DNA of 7,738 nucleotides from Candidatus Omnitrophota bacterium (GTDB lineage: Bacteria > Omnitrophota > Gorgyraeia > Duberdicusellales > 4484-171), in contig JAUVUO010000057.1 in assembly GCA_030601015.1 (NCBI GenBank), forward strand, positions 1 to 7,738. Reading direction: 5' to 3'. Every line of letters begins with the position of its first letter. The stretch's first letter is position 1. Made by a program: the position numbers and the translations under genes. Below are positions 1 through 7,274 of this stretch, one piece after another. The notes under the pieces were generated by a model. That model was not told the origin of the DNA. It made no database searches and saw nothing but the letters and a program-made list of their open reading frames with translations.

Positions 1-3000
1 TGACTAGTGGCACCATTTTTATTCGAATAAATAATATTTAAAATTTTGTTACTAATATATTGAAATATAATTAAAAGAGGCATTGTTATAGCAGGTTTTT
101 TATATCTAACTTGCCAATCATCTTCTGGGCCTGCTCTGTTCAAGCCTAATTTAGCTATTAAGTCTGTGAATTTTTTATCCCTTTTAATAATTCTACTTAA
201 AACATTAATATATAAACTACCCGCTTTTTCCTTTTTCCTTTTTCCTTCTCCCTTTATTTCCTTTCCACCATCCTGAGTTCGTTCTTCCTGATTAAAATTC
301 TTTGGAATAATTTCACCTAAATTATCATACAAAACATTAAAATAATTTTGTATATTATTTGTTATCACAAAAAGCTTTTGTTCAGTCGTACTAAGACAAT
401 CTAACATTTCAGATAAAATATCATATTTACCTGCAACATCAAGCATCTCATCCCAACCCTCAAAACCATAATTACTTTTAGCAATTATATCCAGCCTATT
501 TCCTACCTTTAACCAATTCTGAACTTTTCCATAAATTTTAGAACCAATTACTTTATCTTGCAATTCGCTCCATCCTTTAACGTCTTCGGCTCTATTAAAA
601 TTTATGTCACTAGATACTTTTATACCATTAAAATCTCTACCTGTTATTTCCGCATAAATACACTCTGTATACTCTTCTAAAATATTAAGTCTATAATTTA
701 AAAACAATAATATATCTCTCGCTTCTTTACCCGTATATCCGGCAGTTTTAACTAACCTTGAAAATTTTCTTCTCATTAATTGAAATTCTTTAATAGCTTT
801 TTTAATTTCTACAACACTATACCCTTCATATTTCATCTCTTGCGGCAAAAGCCCTTTAGCTTTAGTAATTTTATTAATATGATCATAATAACCGCTAATA
901 AAATCATTTATATGAATAGTGCTATCAAAAGAAACATCATTATCAAAATAAACCGGAACACCTGAGACTAAAGCTAAGTTATCTTCATGTGAATCATATC
1001 GGCCTATCAATACACTAAAAACATGCATCCAGCTTCGAGAAATCACCGCATCTTTATGTATCAACTCATCTACTTTATAATCCTGTACTATTCTTACTAA
1101 GAAATATCCTTCTTCACTTGTTCCTATTCCATCAAGGCCTATTGTCTCCTCCTTGCTGATGGTTCTAACTTCCGCAAGGTTAACCCTTCCTTTACCTATC
1201 AGATAAGCTAAAATTTCTCTTTTGTAATAATCTTTATCTTTGTGTCTGCCTAATCCTTTATTCTCAATTAACCGTTTCACAATAAATAATTGTTTATTGC
1301 TCATATCTCTTACTACCGGGAATCTTCCTGGAATAACCTCTTCACCAAATCGAGATTCAAAGATTTTCTCACCCCAGTTCTCATAATAATGTCTTTTCCC
1401 TCCATCTCTATCCGCTCTTAGCTTTTTTCCCCTGCCGCCACACACCCCTCCCTTAGTTAACAAATTGAGATACGATGTTATAAACATCATAGGTCGGGCT
1501 CTTATGGATGAATTGGCCTGCCAAATCCATAACTCTTTCGGATAAAACCTGGTTGATAATCTGCCACCCATTTTTGTTATGAGTTTTAACAAGTTTGTTG
1601 TCATATATACAATAGAGATAGATTCTGTCGTTTTCGTCGCGACAGGAGAGGTAAATGATTTTTTCAGCTTTTGATACCAAGATATGATTAACTGTAAGAT
1701 TATTTGATACCATTTTGCACCTCCTTTTTTACCATTAATATTATTAAAATTAAAACCTGCAGAAGCCCTATGGGGGGTACCTAATAAAGCCTCTACAGGC
1801 ATATATATAAAATCCCGGTTAAAAATCGAGGCCTTACCGTGGCTGGCGGCTGTTTCATCAACATTTACCGGGGTAATATTTTGAGGTATATTAATTAAAA
1901 ATAATAGATATAATAAGGCTGGTAGCTGGTGAATCTGCGGCTTTGTAACTGATAATTTTATTATTTTATAATTAACAGGAGGAGAAATGATTTGCATTGC
2001 AAGCCAATTCATAAACTCATTTATAAAATCACCGTTTTTAGATACGCCTGAGTTTAAACTTGTTTTGGGTTCTATTCTTATGTAGTCATCCCTTTTAGAA
2101 AAAGGAATCCGTAAATAATTTTCACCATCTTTGCTACTAAGACTAGTTAACCCAAAAAATAACACAATAGGTAAAGGATAAGGCAAATTCAAAGGCATAT
2201 TTGTATTCATTCCGTTTCCTCCATCTGCTTCATGAGCTATAGGCTTCAGCTTCAACCCTTGGCCCTTTTGACCTCTTCTCTTTATCCGCTCCGAAGCTAA
2301 AAGCAGGCCGGCTATTGTTATAAAAAGTTTAAACCCGGATATTTCATTTATTACCTCTTCTTGAATTTCAATTGGTATTACCGTTTCATTCACAGTTACG
2401 GCTTCCTCTTCCAATTTATTCTGTTTATAAATAAATTTTTCTGTTAACGAAATATCTTCTATGTATCTATCTTCCTTAATACTTTTTTGATAAACTTCTG
2501 CTTCAAAATAATCCACTTTAGCTACATCAAACTCATTGTTAAATGAAACCATCGGTGAACCCGTGTCAACGATAGGTGCATAAATATTTTCACCCCCTGC
2601 TTGCGGAAAAACGCGTCTTAACATATTGGCTATATTATCAGCATCACTTCCTCCTTTACCGGTACTACAGCTAGATGAAATAACTGCTCCACCGTTTTCT
2701 AAAGAACTACCTATTCTTTGCTTCATTTCTAATTCATCTGTAAAATCTAACATAGCCAATTCCCGATTTTTGGAAAAAATATCAGAAGCATCCTTTCCAA
2801 AAGAAACAGAATGCATTGACCCATGTCCTGCAATAATTAACACTCGAGTTTTTTGAAATTTCGTGGCATCTTCTACTGCTGCATACATCTCCTCATCAGT
2901 ACCTACTTCATAATACATCACCCTGTATCCTTGTCTTAAAAAATTGCTGTCTGTTTTCAAAAAAGAATGACTAAATCCAGTATTCCAATCATCTTCTGGA

Positions 3001-3464
3001 AAAATAAATACAGCCAACGGCCGGCCATCGTTTTCATTATTAACTCGATTATGAAGAATCTCTGACAAATCATCTAAAGATGAAAACCTCTCCGGCCAAA
3101 CGATATCTTCAGGAACAGAGTACCTCTCAATATTAAAAAGTATACTGTAAGCTTCTAACAACCTTGATTTAGCTTCTGAATTTCCTTCTCTTGCAAAAAA
3201 ACCTAAAACATAAAGAGCATAACTTTTAGAAATTTCACTAGTTTCATCTAAAATGATATCCTCAGAATTAAAAATTAACTTATTAATTTCTTTACCAGCC
3301 AATTCATTACCTTCCCTATCAGCTATACTTAACCCTTCTAATACAAAACCTATCTCTTCTACAGGAAATATCTCGGTAAAAGCAATTTCACTTATAAAAG
3401 GAACAATGTCACATATTACAGCTTTAGCTTCTTCATTTCCACCTCTAGAAAGCACTACAAGGGC
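1..3464 (-). CDS. Continuation of the giant gene: HEAT tail, caspase-like (clan CD) peptidase and PI3K/HipA-like kinase (no own start; 3' end outside window)
   Basis: The frame of the upstream membrane/HEAT protein continues after the TAG, without a stop, for 1154 codons to the window edge. Domains in order: HEAT-type helices (about 3464-3060); a caspase-like fold (about 3030-2530) with HG in LIIAGHGS and SC in ISSSCSTG, 52 residues apart; a hydrophobic segment (FKLFITIAGLLLA, about 2338-2297); a partly hydrophobic unrecognised stretch (2290-1720); the zone of a nested ORF (1713-1453); then a kinase-like domain (about 1420-900) and a helical tail with a basic low-complexity patch (GEGKRKKEK). 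The first ATG in frame is at 2918, already inside the caspase fold; GTG 3455 has no ribosome binding site. An independent start is therefore unlikely, and this half is either silent or made by readthrough. It could also be two genes whose boundary lost its stop near 1720-1450. Confidence 0.7.
224..244 (-). repeat. Three tandem copies of a 7-bp unit in a coding frame
   Basis: The plus strand has CTTTTTC three times in a row (224-230, 231-237, 238-244), read on the minus strand as GAAAAAG repeats. It encodes the basic low-complexity stretch GEGKRKKEK in the tail after the kinase-like domain. Gain or loss of one 7-bp unit would shift the frame, so this is a potential slippage site. Confidence 0.7.
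900..1420 (-). other. Atypical kinase-like domain (PI3K/HipA-like fold)
   Basis: The expected elements of an atypical kinase appear in order. A Lys sits in LFIVKRL (codon 1277-1275) where the ATP-contacting lysine is expected. A Glu follows 20 residues later in REILAYLIG (codon 1217-1215), as on helix C. A hinge-like strand is GYFLVRIVQDY. A D-x-H-x-x-N catalytic loop (DSHEDN, codons 995-978) matches the DRHxxN form of PI3K/PI4K and HipA kinases. The metal-binding Asp is in VPVYFDND (codon 944-942). The substrate may be a protein or a lipid; nothing in the sequence decides. No single family is recognised, so the call rests on motif order and spacing. Confidence 0.5.
1453..1713 (-). CDS. Small 86-aa hypothetical protein nested out of frame in the giant ORF
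   Basis: I do not recognise this protein. It has no evident membrane segment or signal peptide and looks like a small soluble alpha/beta domain: strands around KIIYLSC and RIYLYCIYDNKLV, then a helix around IINQVLSERVMDLAGQF. ATG 1713 is preceded at a spacing of five bases by a near-perfect Shine-Dalgarno sequence. G+C by codon position is about 40/23/41 per cent, with the second position lowest as in real genes. The overlapping giant frame scores about 23/41/40 and gives an odd peptide with four Trp, no Asp and only two Glu. The third-position G+C is higher than in the neighbours, which suggests a foreign origin. A terminator-like hairpin lies just upstream. Against it, the outer frame is also stop-free for the whole stretch, so this could still be a chance ORF. 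Confidence 0.42.
   Translation of the reverse strand: MVSNNLTVNHILVSKAEKIIYLSCRDENDRIYLYCIYDNKLVKTHNKNGWQIINQVLSERVMDLAGQFIHKSPTYDVYNIVSQFVN
1719..1726 (-). promoter_or_regulatory. Strong ribosome binding site for the 86-aa ORF
   Basis: AAGGAGGT on the minus strand, five bases before ATG 1713, is essentially the full anti-Shine-Dalgarno complement. It decides the start of the nested ORF. No other gene start in the window has a comparable site, including the giant gene at 7220. Confidence 0.6.
1756..1799 (-). terminator. 16-bp hairpin followed by a T-rich tract, terminator-like (minus strand)
   Basis: The arms 1799-1784 and 1771-1756 pair over all 16 positions in RNA, counting G-U wobbles, around a 12-base loop rich in C. 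On the minus strand the stem is followed at once by TTTTAATTTT, as in an intrinsic terminator; on the plus strand no T-tract follows. It lies about 40 bases before the start of the 86-aa ORF. It also lies inside an open coding frame, where it encodes the peptide around MPVEALLGTPHRASAG, so it may instead be an in-frame palindromic insertion or a regulatory hairpin. Confidence 0.55.
1814..1872 (-). repeat. Second inverted repeat upstream of the 86-aa ORF
   Basis: Plus-strand cccggttaaa (1814-1823) and tttaccggg (1864-1872) are complementary with a single-base bulge, forming a stem of about nine pairs that encloses some 40 relatively G+C-rich bases. Together with the hairpin at 1756-1799, it makes the 160 bases before the nested ORF look like a structured leader RNA. 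It matches no riboswitch consensus I could fit. Confidence 0.4.
2530..3030 (-). other. Caspase-like (clan CD cysteine peptidase) domain
   Basis: The domain starts with a hydrophobic strand (RPLAVFIF) and has a second strand near GYRVMYYEVGTD. A third strand runs into the His-Gly motif (RVLIIAGHGS; His codon 2825-2823), and a fourth runs into the Ser-Cys motif (GGAVISSSCSTG; Cys codon 2669-2667). A hydrophobic strand followed by HG, then a hydrophobic strand followed by (A/S)C, is the established signature of clan CD peptidases (caspases, metacaspases, gingipains, CHAT proteases). Both catalytic residues are intact, so the domain could be active if expressed. The subfamily cannot be assigned by eye; a CHAT, metacaspase or C13-like relation is possible. 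Boundaries are approximate. Confidence 0.72.
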
Positions 3465-3907
3465 CTAAACACTTTGTCGCTGTAAAAACGCTTGAGGGGC
3501 ATCTTCCTGTATAATATCTCTGAGTAAAGGAACCATTTTACTCAATTTCTCTTTTGCTTCTAAATTACCCCACCTAATAGCACTATCTAATAAAGAAGAA
3601 AGGGTATAGTCTCTTAACTGTTTAGAAACCTCGGAACTATTAATTATTTCTTCTAGAGCATCTAATGCTTCTTCATTTCCATCTCTGGAAAGGACCGCAA
3701 GCCCATCAATACTTCTTGTCTGTAAATACGTTTCAGAGCCATCTTCCCGTATAATATCTCTGAGCAAAGGAACCATTTTACTCAATTTCTCTTTTGCTTC
3801 TTCATTGCCATTTATAGCACTGTTTAATAAAGAAGAAAGGGCATTATCTCTTAAAGGTTTAGGAACCTCAAAACTATTAATTATTTCTTCTAAAGCATCT
3901 AGAGCTG
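3431..3907 (-). repeat. Tandem duplication of an 80-codon HEAT unit, two copies
   Basis: Positions 3431-3670 and 3671-3907 are two diverged but clearly homologous direct copies. Near the left end the offset is exactly 240 bases (ataatatctctgag at 3511 and 3751); further right it drops to 237 because one copy carries an extra codon (AIRWGNLEAKEK against AINGNEEAKEK). Both encode a helix pair ending in KLSKMVPLLRDII followed by an LSR(D/G)GNEEA unit. The high DNA identity shows recent expansion of the repeat array. The amber codon lies in the downstream copy. Confidence 0.85.
3465..3467 (-). other. In-frame amber codon splitting one giant gene
   Basis: This is the only stop in this frame between the ATG at 7220 and the window edge at 1. 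The residues around it read SV-stop-ALVVLSRGGNEEA; the previous repeat copy reads SIDGLAVLSRDGNEEA, in perfect register. A GAG, CAG or AAG codon would become TAG by one base change, and Glu would give a natural SVEAL helix. Because no other TAG occurs in about 2400 codons of this frame, genome-wide reassignment of TAG is unlikely. The options are a nonsense mutation, a sequencing error or local readthrough. Confidence 0.85.
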
Positions 3908-6900
3908 CTCCCTTTTCTTCTCCAATAAATAATGCAGTATCTAATTGGGAAATAGCCCAACGTTTTGTATCCTCTGAAAATTGAAGGCTAAAAACAACTT
4001 GTTTAAAAGTATTAATCGCGATTTCATTACCGTCATTAGCCAGAGGCGAAAATTGGGTTAAAATTAAATCTACCAAATCCTCTGAAACTCCTTGAACAAA
4101 ACAAATTTCATTCAAAATACCAACAGCTTCCTTATCCCCTTGAGAAGCTTTTAGTCCTAAATATTTAATGATTTCTTGTCTCAAACTATCTGTTGACTCA
4201 TTATCTTTAAAAATATCTTTAAACTCAGGATCTATCTCATCAATTACGTCTTGAGCCGCATGATTGCCCGCGTTACCAGCTTCAAGCAATGCTTGAATAA
4301 CAGTTAAATATATTTCTTCAGAAAGACTAGAATCATAAGCTAAGTGTTCTAAAGTTTTAACTGCCGTATCATCTCCTTCAACCGAAAGGACTCCTAAAGC
4401 TTCAATAACAACAGTTATTGAAGCATCTGACACCCGATTATTTAAAGCAATTGATTGAATATCTAATGAAAATTCCATTAATATAACTTTAGCATCATTA
4501 TCACCTTCTTTATAAGCATCAATCAAAACAGAAACAGCGGTAATTTTTAACTCATCAGGAACCGTATTGCTGGAAATTATATTTCTTAGAACCTGATCAG
4601 ATGGTTCGACTCCGTAAAGAAAAGCATATCTTAAACTATCAATAGCTCCCTTTTTAGAATCAAGGTTATAGTCTTTCTCAAAAACAATTCGCTCTAAACT
4701 ATTAACAACATCTTTTCCTTCTTTATCTAAATTATTTGTAGTAGTTAAAATATAAAATACATTTCTTTTAGACTGTTTTGGAGAGTCTAAATCCTTAGCT
4801 AATATTTTAATGCAATCTATAGCCTCCTGATTTCCCAATTCAGCAAAGTCCTTCAAAACCCAAAGTACCCAAGTTTTTACTTCATCAGAAGAATTTTCAT
4901 CTAAAACAACTTTTTTGGGTATAAAAACAAATTCGTCTATATCCGCGTCAGATGCCTTAAGTAAAGGAAAAGATTCTTTCAAACCAAAAAACGCTATTTG
5001 TTTTAAATCATCAGGAATATCTGATTCAAATGCTGTTTTTTCTAAAACAATAAATGTTTCTTTATCTCTAGAAGTTGTTAAAGCCTTAATCGAAGACCCC
5101 TTTAAATTTTCAGGAATATCCGCGTTAAAAAGAAGCCCTTCTAAAATAATTGCTCTTTCTGAATCTCCTTCAAAAACTTTATCTCCTAAACCAGTAATAG
5201 CATAAACCTTATAAGCATCTGAATATTGTTTAGACAATTCAACATCATTAAAGTTTCTAACTACCTCTTTTAATTCTTCTTTAGCTATAGGATCATTCTT
5301 TTGGGCTTCACTGATTAACATTTTAAGAGCTTTTTCTTCTAAAGTATCATCCTCATTAATAGAAAAAATATCGTATTTCTTTTCATCCCCACTATGATCT
5401 TCAGACTTTAGCTCCAGGCTACCCTCTCTATCATCAAGGATATCTTCAGTATTAATTTCTCCTAAAAGGTTTTCTTTGCCAAATGTCAAAGGAGATACTA
5501 TACCTGATGATTTAATAACTTCTTTTTGTATCTCTAATCTTTCCTCATAAACTTCATTCCACCAGCGATTCAAACTCTCTTCTCCTCCTAAATGATGATA
5601 AACTTTCCCTGAAAAAGAAGTCCCCATTTGCTGTTCTACTGTTGTAACCACATCATTACCCCAGCTTAAAGCGTTGATTTCAAAGGCTTTCACTATCAGG
5701 CTTATTACAGGTATATAGCTTCCAAAATAAACCATTAACCCTATTTCTCCCGCCAACACAAACAAACTCCAACTGCTCTTTGATGAAGACAATAATTGTT
5801 GTGAATAAAAATTAGCCCAAAATTCATTATTTCTATTTATATAAATAACTGCCGCAACAGCAGCAATAAATAAAGATATAAAAGGTGAAGTGAATACTGT
5901 TATGGCTATTGCTGCTAAAGTTGCGAATGACACTATTTTATACGCGGCAACAATTCCATACTTTTTATATTTATAAGCAAAATAATTTATAGAAGATATC
6001 CCTTCTTTTTCTAAATTATCCATTCTGTTTATAGGGCTCCATGCCTTGATTAAAACCTTGCCGATATTATCTACATCCTCTATATTATTTTTAGCCTGTG
6101 TTATTAAATAATTTTTAGAAAGTACAGGAGTACTCAATAAATCCAAAAATAAAACAAGAAGGAATATACCTAAGAATGCCTCTAAACTCAAAGCAAATCC
6201 TAAAGCGCTTATACTTGCTCCCATTCCAAAAGGTAAACCTGAAAGATAAGTTGCCAAAGAAGCACCTCCAGCCGCTTCGTTAGATATAAGTAAAGGCATT
6301 GTTCCACGAACTAAAACATATGAGCCAATTGCTAAAATAATCCTCCATATAAAAAATTCTACTACACTAAATTCTATCGGCACAATAAGAGATAATTTGG
6401 CTAATAAAATTCTTATTTGATACTGCAACATATAAAATGGCGCTAAGAGTATCAATTCTGCCTTAAGTGGTTGGACTTTCCACATTACTTGTTTAAGTTC
6501 TTCGGCATATTTGGCAGCTCTATTCTCAAATTCAACTCTCTCCTCATAATTATCTGTATTAATAATTCTTTCAAGCTCCTTCTTCTTCAGCCACCGCTCA
6601 TGAGAATATCTTCCAAAAAAATCTGTAAATATATTAACAAGATACGGCATAAGAAAAGCCAATGTCATACATTCAATAAGAGTAGTTGAAATTGAAACGC
6701 TGGGTATAAAGAAAATAAAACCGGCAGCAAATCCGGCCCCAACAAATAATAAGGTAATCAAATATTTAGGGTTTTCTTTATAAAGGCTCAACATTTTACT
6801 AAAGCTAAAAGAATTTGCTCTCTTATAATTAGCTTTAATCATGTCAGCAGCAGCTAAAATATTATGGTCGCCGTTTAAACGTCTTCTAATTTTTTTATCC

Positions 6901-7220
6901 AAATGATAAAAATATTCTAATTTTTTATACGTTTTATATGAATGATAATCTATTTTTAGTAATGAGAAAAAATACATCATTACAAAAAGTATCGGAGTAT
7001 TTGCGGCCAGCATAGCTGTCATTCCATATTTAATTATTATAAGCGGATATAACGCGGATAACTCTGAAAGAGCAAATAAAGCCGAGGCAAAACCTGCCAA
7101 ATGGAAAATGACCGGTAAATATTTTTTGTTGAAAAGACTTTTACTGTTTATTTCAGAAGATAATTCAACTCCTCCATCAAAAGCATATTTTTTAAACGCC
7201 TCTCTTTTGGCTTTCCACAT
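3465..7220 (-). CDS. Large multi-pass membrane protein with C-terminal HEAT/armadillo-like repeats (ends at a suspicious TAG)
   Basis: I do not recognise a named family. Residues about 34-90, 153-198, 255-312, 330-362, 420-462 and 484-512 form strongly hydrophobic segments, giving perhaps nine to twelve membrane spans with basic loops (KKIRRRLN, RWLKKKELERI). There is no cleavable signal peptide. Residues about 560-625 are a charged linker. From about 625 to 1251 the chain is a run of 35-45-residue amphipathic helical units with recurring G-N/D-x-x-A signatures (GNEEALDAL, GDDTAVKTL, GNEIAINTF), typical of HEAT/armadillo scaffolds. The last two units are near-identical tandem copies. ATG 7220 is the only ATG, GTG or TTG after the preceding in-frame TAA, but it has no good Shine-Dalgarno sequence. 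The TAG at 3467-3465 falls inside a repeat unit, and the same frame continues for at least 1154 more codons, so the true protein probably includes the caspase-like region described separately. Confidence 0.88.
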   Translation of the reverse strand: MWKAKREAFKKYAFDGGVELSSEINSKSLFNKKYLPVIFHLAGFASALFALSELSALYPLIIIKYGMTAMLAANTPILFVMMYFFSLLKIDYHSYKTYKKLEYFYHLDKKIRRRLNGDHNILAAADMIKANYKRANSFSFSKMLSLYKENPKYLITLLFVGAGFAAGFIFFIPSVSISTTLIECMTLAFLMPYLVNIFTDFFGRYSHERWLKKKELERIINTDNYEERVEFENRAAKYAEELKQVMWKVQPLKAELILLAPFYMLQYQIRILLAKLSLIVPIEFSVVEFFIWRIILAIGSYVLVRGTMPLLISNEAAGGASLATYLSGLPFGMGASISALGFALSLEAFLGIFLLVLFLDLLSTPVLSKNYLITQAKNNIEDVDNIGKVLIKAWSPINRMDNLEKEGISSINYFAYKYKKYGIVAAYKIVSFATLAAIAITVFTSPFISLFIAAVAAVIYINRNNEFWANFYSQQLLSSSKSSWSLFVLAGEIGLMVYFGSYIPVISLIVKAFEINALSWGNDVVTTVEQQMGTSFSGKVYHHLGGEESLNRWWNEVYEERLEIQKEVIKSSGIVSPLTFGKENLLGEINTEDILDDREGSLELKSEDHSGDEKKYDIFSINEDDTLEEKALKMLISEAQKNDPIAKEELKEVVRNFNDVELSKQYSDAYKVYAITGLGDKVFEGDSERAIILEGLLFNADIPENLKGSSIKALTTSRDKETFIVLEKTAFESDIPDDLKQIAFFGLKESFPLLKASDADIDEFVFIPKKVVLDENSSDEVKTWVLWVLKDFAELGNQEAIDCIKILAKDLDSPKQSKRNVFYILTTTNNLDKEGKDVVNSLERIVFEKDYNLDSKKGAIDSLRYAFLYGVEPSDQVLRNIISSNTVPDELKITAVSVLIDAYKEGDNDAKVILMEFSLDIQSIALNNRVSDASITVVIEALGVLSVEGDDTAVKTLEHLAYDSSLSEEIYLTVIQALLEAGNAGNHAAQDVIDEIDPEFKDIFKDNESTDSLRQEIIKYLGLKASQGDKEAVGILNEICFVQGVSEDLVDLILTQFSPLANDGNEIAINTFKQVVFSLQFSEDTKRWAISQLDTALFIGEEKGAALDALEEIINSFEVPKPLRDNALSSLLNSAINGNEEAKEKLSKMVPLLRDIIREDGSETYLQTRSIDGLAVLSRDGNEEALDALEEIINSSEVSKQLRDYTLSSLLDSAIRWGNLEAKEKLSKMVPLLRDIIQEDAPQAFLQRQSV

Positions 7221-7247
7221 CTGAACAGATATCTGAATACCTTCGAA

Positions 7248-7256
7248 CCCCCCCCC
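7248..7256 (-). repeat. Homopolymeric G9 tract (C9 on +) upstream of the giant gene
   Basis: Nine consecutive G lie on the minus strand within the 54-base gap between the methyltransferase stop and the ATG at 7220. The tract begins with the G of an ATG at 7258-7256. With nine G that ATG is out of frame with the large gene and stops after 36 codons. With ten G (or seven) it would run in frame into the ATG at 7220. Such tracts slip readily during replication and are also prone to sequencing error. Confidence 0.85.
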
Positions 7257-7274
7257 ATCTAACTTATCTATCCC

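Noticed and set aside
780..965. Plus-strand ORF of 61 codons
   Set aside because: It lies antisense to the kinase-like frame, is Asn/Ile/Phe-rich, and is composed of the complement of coding sequence with no ribosome binding site.
1443..1445. GTG as a separate start for the kinase-like region
   Set aside because: A purine-rich stretch precedes it, but the GGAGG core ends about one base before the GTG, too close for a normal start; an independent gene here is possible but not supported.
1708..1884. Plus-strand open stretch across the hairpin
   Set aside because: The translation looks superficially protein-like, but it has no start codon or ribosome binding site and arises from the palindrome and its G+C-rich flank.
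1874..1960. Possible cobalamin-type riboswitch, prompted by gctggtgaatctgcggc on the plus strand and cggtaagg on the minus strand
   Set aside because: The two hints lie on opposite strands and none of the other conserved elements or paired stems of the class could be placed.
3465..3467. Alternative genetic code with TAG as sense
   Set aside because: Only one in-frame TAG occurs in roughly 2400 codons of this frame; a reassigned codon should recur.
2626..3468. Two plus-strand ORFs (2626-2856 and 3253-3468)
   Set aside because: Both are shadows opposite the caspase and HEAT coding regions; the Ser/Pro/Leu-rich composition is typical of antisense frames.
4915..6689. Plus-strand ORFs at 4915-5205 and 6471-6689
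   Set aside because: They are antisense to the well-supported 1251-residue gene and have no start signals.
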